From NCBI GenBank assembly GCA_032622095.1, contig CP136064.1, positions 255,667,863 through 255,731,862 on the forward strand: a stretch of DNA of 64,000 bases, read 5' to 3'. Below the pieces are notes generated by a model. The model searched no databases, had not been told where the DNA came from, and saw only the letters and a program-made list of their open reading frames with translations. Of this stretch, positions 1 through 10,700 are shown piece by piece. This stretch comes from Siphonodentalium dalli (lineage: Eukaryota; Mollusca; Scaphopoda; Gadilida; Siphonodentaliidae). Position numbers and translations under genes: made by a program. Within the stretch, counting starts at the first letter, position 1. Each line of letters begins with the position of its first letter.

Positions 1-944
1 ATTTAAATAATAAATGCTCATTGATGATCATCCTTAGCAATTGTTCAGATATTAAGTGATCTTATAATCTGAACATTTCCCACCATTTAGTAAAATCCTT
101 CATCACTTGTATTATCTGTTGTCTGCTTAGTCTTCTTGATCACCCTCCAGATGAATAATAGACCATTCCAATGTATCCTTTTATAACTGATGGAAGAGTC
201 CATTTAGTATAGAAAGGCTTAAGGATCTAATTGGGTTGATATTACTTCAATGTTCATTGGAATTTAACAAAGAAGCAAATAGCGATATCTAATCGGAGAC
301 CTCATGTTTTTATATCCAAACAAAATACACAGGCCAGTTTGTTAGACAATGGTATGAAAATGCTGATCCAGATGTGAAAATGCACCTTGTTCAGTCACTT
401 TCGGACTCAAAATAGCATTCAGTGTTCGGAATGGAGATGTTTCGGATCACAAGTAATCCTTAGTGAGAATACACTTGGGTAAATTTGATATGAAGTGTTC
501 ACCATCATGACTGCTTTCAAAAGATAAGAAGGGCAAGTGACATTGTTCATGTTTTCCATTTTAGAGTTATCCTCCTTTGTTTATCAGAAAAACGTGTCTT
601 TTTGTCTGATCATGCAGATATCTCAGCCATATGTTATTGGATCTGATTGAAATTTATTATGAAGGTTTGCCATCACGAATGCTTTCAAAAGAGTGCCCAA
701 TGATGTTTGCATTTCCACTTTGTCTGAATTATCGACCTTTGTCAATTTTTACGCAATTTTGCTCTGTCCTGCTTGATAACTCAATCAAATATAAACCGAT
801 TTAATCAATTTTGATTTTCGTGCATGCATGTTTTATTAAGGCATCACAGGCCAGATTAAGACATCGTCCAATTAAGCCACATCAGAAAATTAATAACCCT
901 CAGTGGAAAGCCACCTTGGCATGGGGATACTCTGGGTGGTGCAA
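1..944. other. AT-rich intergenic DNA, no gene seen
   Basis: No supported exon. Two diverged copies of a short segment containing a 'GCTTTCAAAAGA' core lie near 500-530 and 668-695, so this may be part of a decayed low-copy repeat. Confidence 0.4.
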
Positions 945-1237
945 TCGTTTAGTTTAGAAAGTTTCTTTTTCAGTTTCGTTTCTCTTCATTTTATTAACAA
1001 ATTGGCAGATGACACAATGCATAATCGAGGTGCCCAATGGGTGCACATCACCATCTTCACTATCTGGAAACTTAAATCTGAATTCAGGACTCCCATTGCA
1101 GATGAAGCCATACAGAATTATGTCCCCAGACGATGAATTTGGTGACATTAGCCCGCTGTATTGAGTAGCGTCACTAAATTCACCCGCTGGGGACCTCACT
1201 CTGCAAATGTCCAGCACTATATTTTGAGGCCTGATGT
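945..1237. mobile_element. hAT-like double-hairpin miniature element, diverged copy
   Basis: The right part reads TGTCCCCAGACGATGAATTT ... CTGGGGACCTCACTCTGCAA, then the family terminus CACTATATTTTGAGGCC. The interior matches the long form of the family at 16143-16515, including ATGCATAATCGAGG. The left end is unclear. Confidence 0.6.
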
Positions 1238-2156
1238 TTGTATCATTTCAGGTTGATATTCCTTCAATGTTCATTGACGACGACGCTGTGACCAAGACGT
1301 GTCAGGATGGTGCATCTAAACTCGCGTTATCGACCAAACTGAAGCTGTAACGGATAAAGGTGTTAAAGGTTGTTACAAAATTATTTGAATGCAAAGTCAA
1401 TTTTCCGTTTTTCAGCCCGCGCGTCTACGTTTTTCAGCCCGCGTCCAACCTTTTTATTCGCGTTTTATTTGTCGGAAGAACAAATAATAATATGTACGAA
1501 ATAATTTTGGTACATTTCTATAAACTTGCTCCGAACTGAGATCCCCATTTCTGGATTCAAATTTCTGATTCATGACTGAAAAGTTAATTAAAGGTACTCA
1601 ATCCGATTAGAGGGTCCCCATATCATCAAGATGCAACAACAACAACAACATTTCTTCAAAATACGCTTTAGTTTTCAGAATTGATTAATTGAAACAAAAT
1701 AATGCTAACCACTGTCAACTATAGTATCAAATTTCCCTAAAAGTTTTATTTATCAACATTTTGTTCAACAAAATATGGCCGTATTATCACTTGAGTATTC
1801 ATGAAATTTGGCCGTATTACCACTTGTTTTTAGAGTTATCCATTTTCATCCGCAATTTTGACCGAGACCATCCATTTGACGGCGTGTTTCTGAGTCACAA
1901 ACAATTGAAATAACAAACTTCAAAAATTGATATCTGATCACTCTGAGCTTTGACAGGTAGGTTCCTCGACTCGAATGAAATATTTTTTACCCCCGAAGCC
2001 AAAGAAATAGTAATTTAGGGGTGTTTAATCAGATTGAGTACCTTTAAAAACCAAGTGCTTTTCAAAATGTTTTCGCCTGAGAAACATAAAATTTACTTTG
2101 CATGACCTGATGCATGTGTGAGATAGTAAGACTTGAATGACTGACTGTATAGTATC
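1238..2156. other. no gene seen
   Basis: AT-rich unique-looking sequence with a short CAA run near 1632. 'ATCCGATTAGAGGGT' near 1600 and 'AATCAGATTGAGTACC' near 2028 are inverse-related (GGTACTCAATC..AT against ATC..ATTGAGTACC). This could mark the ends of a decayed 450-bp element (1593-2044). No exon recognised. Confidence 0.35.
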
Positions 2157-2380
2157 AAGCCTGGATTAATTTGTCTGACATTTGCAGATTGAGGTCCAAA
2201 GAGGGTGAATTTAATGATGCTACCCTGCACAACAGGCTAGCATAACCAAATGCACCCTCTGGGTACCTCATTCTTCTTAGGACTCATCATCTGGGACGTA
2301 TCTGTAGTCTTAAATTAACATTGTTTTCAGTTACTTTTTCCCTTCTGGGAAGTTTCTATATCCCCTAATTTGCAGTCTGA
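2157..2380. mobile_element. hAT-like double-hairpin miniature element, left part
   Basis: Starts TCAAGCCTGGATTAATTTGT, then GTCTGACATTTGCAGA and the hairpin arms AGAGGGTGAATTTA / AAATGCACCCTCTGG. It then continues with the family interior (TTACTTTTTCCCTTCTG, CCCCTAATTTGCAG). The right hairpin is missing. Confidence 0.65.
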
Positions 2381-2750
2381 GAAAGATCCAGACTCCATCT
2401 CATTACTTTCAACTACGTTTGACGACACCGGGATTCTAACTGATTTCAGAGATGAAGGGGGAATTCCCATTAATCAAAACTCGTTAAAATTCATCAATCC
2501 TAATAAGGAAATGTTTATAATTGCGATACGCACATAGATCTACACACGCGCGCCTGAGGTCATGTAAACATGAAAGAGTAGTCACTCTTCCTCTTACCAA
2601 TTTTCAAGCAAAAAAATGCGCATTTTCAGAAGTGTGGCTTTATGAATGAGTGAATATTAATTGAATTTGCAGCAAGCTATTTATTGGTCAAACAACACAT
2701 CTTTCACTGTTCATTGGTTCGATTTCTCCCGTTTGTAATAATTTTAACCA

Positions 2751-3150
2751 TGGGACTTTTTTTACCCTGTGCCAATGCATTCTCTTATATATGCGAGTCG
2801 ACCATAGGTCGCCTCGCATATATAAGAGAATGCATTGGCCTAACAATTTTTTATCATTTTTTTAAAATAAATGTTTCTTACAATTTTTAGCACATAAAAT
2901 AAAAAACATCCATTACCCTGCAGGGAGCCCCACACATATATAGAAGCATATAGAAGAGTGTCGTCTGCTCGTTGTTTGTCTGGGGCTCTGTATGGGTGAA
3001 ATTATAAAATTGTTAAAGAATACAAGAACAAATTATTAAAATTGTAAAAAATTGTTAGGCCAATGCATTCTCTTATATATGCGAGGCGACCTATGGTCGA
3101 CTCGCATATATAAGAGAATGCATTGGCACAGGGTAAAAATAATCCCGACT
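2751..3150. mobile_element. double-hairpin miniature element (outer family unassigned)
   Basis: Two copies of a self-complementary module face each other: 2771-2839 and 3059-3127. Each has arms GCCAATGCATTCTCTTATAT and ATATAAGAGAATGCATTGGC around a short GACC/GGTC centre. Outside them are inverted TTTTTACCCTGTGCC ends. The interior has a further small inverted repeat, GAGCCCCACACA / TGTCTGGGGCTC. Outer limits are approximate. Confidence 0.8.
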
Positions 3151-3230
3151 TACGACTGTAAGTTGATCGAAATGAAACACGGTCTAAATTTATTTAAACT
3201 GCCTAATTTGCAGATCATAAAATGCTTTAA

Positions 3231-3427
3231 ACCTTTGAGTGCCAGGGGCCGATCTTATCGGCGCTAATTTATGGTCTGTAGTGTTCTTTTAATTTTTTTT
3301 TTTGGGTTAGGCCAATGCATTCTCTTATATATGCGAGGCAACCTATGGTCGACTCGCATATATAAGAGAATGCATTGGCACAGGGTATATGGGTCGATAC
3401 AAAAATCGGACCTGGCACTCAAAAGGG
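3231..3427. mobile_element. TTAA-flanked miniature element (GTGCCAGGGGCCGAT family), single hairpin
   Basis: TTAA at 3227-3230 and 3428-3431. Ends ACCTTTGAGTGCCAGG and CCTGGCACTCAAAAGGG are inverted repeats. One hairpin module at 3311-3379 occupies the right part. TTAA plus a CCCTTT-like end is the hallmark of piggyBac-type non-autonomous elements. A second copy is at 28541-29524. Confidence 0.8.
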
Positions 3428-3436
3428 TTAACGGGG

Positions 3437-3625
3437 TGACTAATGGGTGAACATCACCAACTTCAACTGGGGAATTTCAATCTGATCCTTGGTCTCCCAT
3501 AACAATTAAGTCCTAAGCAGAATGAGGTTCCCAGAGGATGAATTTCGATGCTAGATCACTAAATTTACCTTCTGGGGACCTCATTCTGCAAATGACAGAC
3601 ATACTATTTCCAGGCAGTCTTGAAC
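3437..3625. mobile_element. hAT-like double-hairpin miniature element, right part
   Basis: Contains the family interior (ACTAATGGGTGAACATCACC, AACTGGGGAATTTCAATCTG) and the right hairpin with GCAGAATGAGG ... CCTCATTCTGCAAATGACAG, ending ACTATTTCCAGGC. The left half is absent. Confidence 0.65.
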
Positions 3626-4139
3626 ATTTGAAATAAAAACATCTCCAGGCTTGGAAAAGTCTTTGAAAATGGCATCTTTTTGCATCACTATGGAAAAGTG
3701 TTTGAAAATCATGCTTCTTTACTAATAGTCTGGAAAAGTCATGAAATCATATGAATTATTCATGAATGATCGGAAGTTGAAGTGCGTGGGTAAAATGTAT
3801 ATGTTGATTTGGTCACACAAAGTCAATGGTTCTGTTCTCACCCCAGGTGCCCTAACAATTCATTCTGCGAATGATGACTTTTACAAATAGCTTTTCCTGG
3901 AGATGGTTTTTAAATTTCTAACACTGTTGTTAACCCTCCCAACTGGAAGCCGGAAGCAGGGGGCACTGGAGGAGAGGAAGCAACTCCACTAAAGGGGGGC
4001 ACAAAGTGCCCTGTTATTCTTTATAGATGAGCAAATAATACCTCATTTATCAGCCAAAGTAGCAATGCTATATTGTCCTATGAGAAAAATATATCCATTC
4101 CAGCTTACAAATGTAGTATAAGCTAATGGTCAAGGAAAC

Positions 4140-4396
4140 TGCTTTAAAATTATGTGTGATTACCAAATTTATGCGAAAGCCCTGTGCCAATGCATTCTCT
4201 TTTATATGGGAGTCTCCCATAGGCAGTCTCACATATATAAGATATTGCACTGGGTTACAAGGTCAATGTACATTTTGTTAGGCCGATGTATTCTCTTATA
4301 TATGAGAGGCTCCCTATGGGAGACTCTCATATAAAAGAGAAGGCATTGGGATAGGTTTTTCACAAAATTGTGGTAATCACACAGAATTTTAAAGCA
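4140..4396. mobile_element. hairpin-bearing miniature element (TGCTTTAAAATT family)
   Basis: Outer inverted repeats TGCTTTAAAATTATGTGTGA (4140) and TCACACAGAATTTTAAAGCA (the complement, ending 4396) enclose two diverged hairpin modules, from GCCAATGCATTCTC at 4186 and from GGCCGATGTATTCTC at 4281. This outer end differs from the TTAACCCTTT families but carries the same module. Confidence 0.75.
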
Positions 4397-4456
4397 AAAA
4401 CATTTACAGCTGTTCAATTTTCAATATTTCTTTATTATAATTTTTTTTTTTTTTAA

Positions 4457-4681
4457 CCTGGAGCTGGAGCTTCTTGAAATTTTGTGAAAACCCTGTGCCA
4501 ATGCATTCTTTTATATATGCGAGTCTCCCATAGGGAGCCTAACAATATTGACATTGAGCCTAGTAAGCCAGTGCAATATCTTATATATGTGAGGCTCCGT
4601 ATAGGAGACCTGCATATATAAGAGAATGTACTGACACAGTATCTTTAATGCTGCACCAGCGCAGCTCCTGTCATAAAAGGG
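4457..4681. mobile_element. TTAA-flanked miniature element (CATGAC family)
   Basis: TTAA at 4453-4456 and 4682-4685. The left end is diverged (CCTGGAGCTGGAGCTTC); the right end is CAGCTCCTGTCATAAAAGGG. Contains a partial and a complete diverged hairpin module, with CCCTGTGCCAATGC and the GTAAGCCAGTGCA junction typical of the family. Confidence 0.7.
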
Positions 4682-5251
4682 TTAAAATTTTGCCATTTCA
4701 GCATTTATGTCAATATCTATGACTGAAAAAGTGCTCTTTTTGTCTCCTGAAAAAACATTTTTTTACCACCGGTATGAGTCTTGTTGGCTTAGAACTTCAC
4801 AATTATTCGGGTTTCTGGATGATAACTTCATAGACTTAGAATATATTGACTGATTATGCTGGTGTATAATAAAATAAAACTAGTGTTAAAATCATAGACA
4901 GTTGGAAGCAAAGTTATATTTGATGATTGTACTCAGAATCCAATTTTCCATTTCTATAAAAGCCACAGGTCACATAAAGCCACCTTATTTGGGGGACATG
5001 TGACCTAGTGGCCTTTTATTTTGGAAGGTGTGCCCCCCTTGCCCTTGGCTCCTTCTGGCAGCCCTGGGAATGTTTTCTTGATCATCTTGATGTAACCACA
5101 TTCTATCACATTTCATAAAATATGTTTTACTGCCTTCAATGACTTCATCTCATTCAGTAGACACTTATGCTGCTTTATGTATCGTCATAAATTGTACACA
5201 AATATATATTCTCACAGGCTTAATCATCAATGGAAAACATAGCACTGTCCA

Positions 5252-5447
5252 TTTGCAAGAACCATGTGCCAATACATTCTCTTATATATAAGAGAATACA
5301 TTGGCCTAACAATATTAACTTTGACCTTGTAAGCCAGTGCATTCTCTTATATATGGGAGGCTCCCTATGGGAGAATCTCATATATAAGAGAATGCACTGG
5401 CACAGGATCTTTAATGCTGCACTAGTGCAGCTCCAGTCATGAAAGGG
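5252..5447. mobile_element. CATGAC-family miniature element, left end lost
   Basis: Contains a shortened hairpin at about 5267-5306 (GCCAATACATTCTC/GAGAATACATTGGC), the linker TTGACCTTGTAAGCCAGTGC, a full hairpin (about 5333-5403) and the right end CAGCTCCAGTCATGAAAGGG. The right TTAA has become CTAA. Confidence 0.65.
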
Positions 5448-5474
5448 CTAACTTTCTCATCCATTTCTATACTA

Positions 5475-5580
5475 CAGTAATGCCCTAAATAATCGACTCC
5501 TTAACCACAGCAGAACTGTGGGTAATTTTTCAGGATTTAGTCGGAAATATGGCTTGTTACCATTCATCGGAAAGCTCTCA
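5475..5580. mobile_element. TA-flanked miniature element, truncated copy
   Basis: Starts CAGTAATGCCCTAAATAATC, then CAGCAGAACTGTGGGTAA. It matches the complete copy at 40533-40697 but lacks most of the right arm. It runs into GATGCATTGGCACAGGG, a remnant of a hairpin element. Confidence 0.6.
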
Positions 5581-5905
5581 GTGAGATGCATTGGCACAGG
5601 GTTTACATTCCTTAGCAATTTGGTTGTGGCCATTAGGAATAAATTTTTAAAACGATTCTTGATTTTTTTTGTATATAATGTTTATTACAAATACAAATAT
5701 GTACAGTACTGGGTATATCAACATGTGAACATATATGGAACCAGAACTAAAAAAAAAAACAACATTAAAAGACGTGATCATATATGTCAAATCAAAATAA
5801 TTTAATAAAAATAATAATAATGTGCTGTTTGGCACAGTGTATTCATTAAATTGTGGTTGTGATGTATTATTAAAGAGGACAAGACATGGTGGAGTGCAAG
5901 TCTGA

Positions 5906-6335
5906 GTTAGGTGTGCCTGTAATTTGCATAATGAGGTCCCCAGAATTGAATTCAGTCACACTATCCCGCATAGTGGGCTAGCATCACCAAATTCACTCTC
6001 TGGGGACCTCATTCTGCTTAGGCCTCATTTTCTCGGGGAAAGTTTCTTTATTATCAAATTTCTAATAGAAATTTCTTCACAGATTTTTTTAACTTTTTTA
6101 GTTTAGTTTCTCTATATTCCCAAAATGCCAGACGACACATTACATAATCAAGTTTCCCAATTGGTGTATATCACAATATTTACCATTTGTGAAGTAGATA
6201 AGGCCATGCAAAATGAGGTCCCCAGAGGGTGAATTTGGTGATGCATGCCTGCTTTGTGGGATAGCGTCACTAAATTCACCTTCTGGGGACCTCATTCTGC
6301 AAAAGACAGGCACACTATAATCAGGCTTGGAGTGG
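5906..6335. mobile_element. hAT-like double-hairpin miniature element, near complete
   Basis: Left hairpin with AATGAGGTCCCCAGAATTGA ... CTCTGGGGACCTCATTCTGC. Interior with AGTTTCTCTATATTCCC and TGCCAGACGACACATTACAT. Right hairpin with GTCCCCAGAGGGTGAATTTG ... ACCTCATTCTGCAAAAGACA. Ends CACTATAATCAGGCTTGG. Confidence 0.7.
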
Positions 6336-6666
6336 AGTGATTGGAATGGGACCACCCAACCAAAATAAAGAATCCACCCGATCCAAGTGGTGTAACTCTA
6401 AATTTTTCGTAGTACACCGTGCTATTATTACAGGTAAATTATCGCTTTTATGACCCTTAGAAAGCATGCTATATCTCAGGCCTTTTTTCACCGATCGGTC
6501 TGAAATATTGCGTGTCGTATTCGAAGACTTGCACATGTACATGGTCAAAATTAGGGCGCAATCGGATATTTGGGTCATATATTTTCAAACATGCCAAAAT
6601 CCTGACCAGAGTTACATACACACACACATAATAATTTGGCTTTTATATAGATAGATTGTGACTTAA

Positions 6667-7056
6667 CCCTTTACTCAACAAACCGGCCAAAACCGGCCAA
6701 ATAAAGCTTCAACAGCCTAAAATATCTTCGGTCTGTCTCAATAGAACCATACAAATATGGATATCATTGGAACCGGCTCATTGACCACATTGTGATAGTT
6801 ACAGTTATGCCCTGTGCCAATGCATTCTCTTATATATGCGAGTCGACCATAGGTCGCCTCGCATATATAAGAGAATGCATTGGCCTAAAAAAAACACTTT
6901 TAACACTTTTTACCATTTTTTCTTACATTCTTTAACAATTTTATAATTGTTAATGTGTTAAGCCAATGCATTCTCTTATATATGCGAGGCGACCTATGGT
7001 CGACTCGCATATATAAGAGAATGCATTGGCACAGGGCCCTTCTGTTGGGTAAAGGG
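6667..7056. mobile_element. TTAA-flanked double-hairpin miniature element (CCCAACA family)
   Basis: TTAA at 6663-6666 and 7057-7060. Ends CCCTTTACTCAACA and TGTTGGGTAAAGGG are inverted repeats. Hairpin modules are at 6816-6884 and 6962-7030, facing each other. Length 390 bp. Two close relatives are at 27616-27991 (inverted) and 47811-48193. The TTAA target and CCCTTT ends suggest piggyBac-type mobilisation (inferred). Confidence 0.88.
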
Positions 7057-7163
7057 TTAAGAGATATTTATTTAACTGCTGCACTGCAATTAATTTGTAT
7101 ATATCCTTTGGGCTTTCATTATGTTATGTTGTCCATGTTTCCATATACAGGGCCAATAACCTT

Positions 7164-7500
7164 CGTCACTAAATGCAATATCTAAACCGTCGCTTTGGAC
7201 GTTCAGGAACCTACATCACTAAATGTAATCTCTAAATCGTCGCTGCATATTTTCAGATAGCTGATATCTCGGTCAGAGAACCTGTCACTAAATGTAATAT
7301 CTAAACCGTCGGTTTGGACGTTCAGGAACCTACGTCACTAAATGTAATCTCTAAATCGTCGCTGCAGATTTTCAGATAGCTGATATCTCAGCCAGAGAAC
7401 CTGTCACTAAATGTAATATCTAAACTGTCACTTCACATTTTCAGATAGCTAGACACTAAATGTAATATCTAAACTGTCGCTTTGGACATTCATATAGCTG
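7164..7500. repeat. 119-bp tandem repeat, about three copies
   Basis: The unit contains CACTAAATGTAATATCTAAA, GTCGCTTTGGACGTTCAGGA, ACCTACGTCACTAAATGTAA and TCAGATAGCTGATATCTC. Two whole copies and one partial copy. Its segment CAGGAACCTACGTCAC is the reverse complement of the core of the satellite that starts 264 bp to the right. Confidence 0.8.
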
Positions 7501-7763
7501 CTATCCGGAACTCATGCAGTGAATGCACTTGAGGGATTATGTACATTTTACAAACATCTATTATATGGTTGAGGTGCGTATGATGTTCAAAATCAGGGCA
7601 AAATTGATACCTATTTTTCTTGTAAATTTCAGTTATAAATATGAGTTTTTAATGATTACTGATTTTTAAATGTGCATCGTGAATTTCCTTAGCTCATGTA
7701 CTACTTTATCCCATCTGACAAAAGTTTATATATGTTTTAAACAAATTTAAAATCAAAACCACC

Positions 7764-10700
7764 TTGGGTTAGAGACTTGATTGGTGACGTAGGTTCTGCT
7801 TTGGGTTAGAGACTTGATTGGTGACGTATGTTCTGGTTTGGGTTAGAGACTTGATTGGTGACGTATGTTCTGGTTTGGGTTAGAGACTTAATTGGTGATG
7901 TAGGTTCTGCTTTGGGTTAGAGACTTGATTGGTGATGTAGGTTCTGCTTTGGGTTAGAGACTTAATTGGTGACGTATGTTCTGGTTTGGGTTAGAGACTT
8001 GATTGGTGACGTATGTTCTGGTTTGGGTTAGAGACTTAATTGGTGATGTAGGTTCTGGTTTGGGTTAGAGACTTGATTGGTGATGTAGGTTCTGCTTTGG
8101 GTTAGAGACTTAATTGGTGACGTATGTTCTGGTTTGGGTTAGAGACTTGATTGGTGACGTATGTTCTGGTTTGGGTTAGAGACTTGATTGGTGATGTAGG
8201 TTCTGCTTTGGGTTAGAGACTTGATTGGTGACATAGATTCTGTTTGGTTAGAGACTTGATTGGTGACGTATGTTCTGCTTTGGGTTAGAGACTTGATTGG
8301 TGACGTATGTTCTGCTTTGGGTTAGAGACTTGATTGGTGACGTAGGGTCTGGTTTGGGTTAGAGACTTGATTGGTGACGTAGGTTCTGCTTTGGGTTAGA
8401 GACTTGATTGGTGATGTAGGTTCTGCTTTGGGTTAGAGACTTGATTGGCGACGTAAGTTCTGCTTTTGGTTAGAGACTTGATTGGCGACGTAAGTTCTGC
8501 TTTTGGTTAGAGACTTGATTGGTGACATAGATTCTGCTTTGGGTTAGAGACTTGATTGGTGACGTAGGTTCTGCTTTGGGTTAGAGACTTGATTGGTGAC
8601 GTATGTTCTGGTTTTGGTTAGAGACTTGATTGGTGACATAGATTCTGCTTTTGGTTAGAGACTTGATTGGCGACGTAAGTTCTGCTTTTGGTTAGAGACT
8701 TGATTGGTGATGTAGGTTCTGGTTTGGGTTAGAGACTTGATTGGTGACGTAGGTTCTGGTTTGGGTTAGAGACTTGATTGGTGACGTATGTTCTGGTTTT
8801 GGTTAGAGACTTGATTGGTGACATAGATTCTGCTTTTGGTTAGAGACTTGATTGGCGACGTAAGTTCTGCTTTGGGTTAGAGACTTGATTGGTGATGTAG
8901 GTTCTGGTTTGGGTTAGAGACTTGATTGGTGACGTAGGTTCTGCTTTGGGTTAGAGACTTGATTGGTGACGTAGGTTCTGCTTTGGGTTAGAGACTTGAT
9001 TGGTGACGTAGGTTCTGGTTTGGGTTAGAGACTTGATTGGTGATGTAGGTTCTGCTTTGGGTTAGAGACTTGATTGGTGACGTATGTTCTGCTTTGGGTT
9101 AGAGACTTGATTGGTGACGTAGGTTCTGGTTTGGGTTAGAGACTTGATTGGTGACGTATGTTCTGGTTTGGGTTAGAGACTTGATTGGGGACTTAGGTTC
9201 TGCTTTGGGTTAGAGACTTGATTGGTGATGTAGGTTCTGGTTTGGGTTAGAGACTTGATTGGTGATACATAAGTTCTTGGGTTAGAGACTTGATTGGTGA
9301 CGTATGTTCTGCTTTGGGTTAGAGACTTGATTGGTGACGTATGTTCTGCTTTGGGTTAGAGACTTGATTGGTGACGTATGTTCTGGTTTGGGTTAGAGAC
9401 TTGATTGGTGACGTATGTTCTGGTTTGGGTTAGAGACTTGATTGGGGACTTAGGTTCTGCTTTGGGTTAGAGACTTGATTGGTGATGTAGGTTCTGCTTT
9501 GGGTTAGAGACTTGATTGGTGATGTAGGTTCTGCTTTGGGTTAGAGACTTGATTGGTGACGTATGTTCTGCTTTGGGTTAGAGACTTGATTGGTGACGTA
9601 GGTTCTGGTTTGGGTTAGAGACTTGATTGGTGACGTATGTTCTGGTTTGGGTTAGAGACTTGATTGGGGACTTAGGTTCTGCTTTGGGTTAGAGACTTGA
9701 TTGGTGATGTAGGTTCTGCTTTGGGTTAGAGACTTGATTGGTGATGTAGGTTCTGCTTTGGGTTAGAGACTTGATTGGTGATGTATGTTCTGCTTTGGGT
9801 TAGAGACTTGATTGGTGACGTATGTTCTGCTTTGGGTTAGAGACTTGATTGGGGACTTAGGTTCTGCTTTGGGTTAGAGACTTGATTGGTGACGTAGGTT
9901 CTGCTTTGGGTTAGAGACTTGATTGGTGACGTATGTTCTGGTTTGGGTTAGAGACTTGATTGGTGACGTAGGTTCTGCTTTGGGTTAGAGACTTGATTGG
10001 GGACTTAGGTTCTGCTTTGGGTTAGAGACTTGATTGGTGACGTATGTTCTGGTTTGGGTTAGAGACTTGATTGGTGACGTAGGTTCTGCTTTGGGTTAGA
10101 GACTTGATTGGGGACTTAGGTTCTGCTTTGGGTTAGAGACTTGATTGGTGATGTAGGTTCTGGTTTGGGTTAGAGACTTGATTGGTGACGTATGTTCTGG
10201 TTTGGGTTAGAGACTTGATTGGGGACTTAGGTTCTGCTTTGGGTTAGAGACTTGATTGGTGACGTATGTTCTGGTTTGGGTTAGAGACTTGATTGGTGAC
10301 GTATGTTCTGGTTTGGGTTAGAGATTTGATTGGTGACGTAGGTTCTGCTTTGGGTTAGAGACTTGATTGGTGACGTGGGTTCTGCTTTGGGTTAGAGACT
10401 TGATTGGTGACATAGGTTAATTCTGCTTTGGGTTAGAGACTTGATTGGTGATGTAGGTTCCGCTTTGGGTTAGAGACTTGATTGGTGACGTGGGTTCTGC
10501 TTTGGGTTAGAGACTTGATTGGTGACGTATGTTCTGGTTTGGGTTAGAGACTTGATTTGTGACATAGATTCTGTTTGGTTAGAGACTTGATTGGTGACGT
10601 ATGTTCTGGTTTGGGTTAGAGATTTGATTGGTGACGTATGTTCTGGTTTGGGTTAGAGACTTGATTGGTGACATAGATTCTGTTTTGGTTAGAGACTTGA

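Noticed and set aside
2771-2839. microRNA precursors
   Set aside because: The hairpins are long and nearly perfect, but they occur as repeated parts of transposable elements. Without small-RNA data they are better called element structure.
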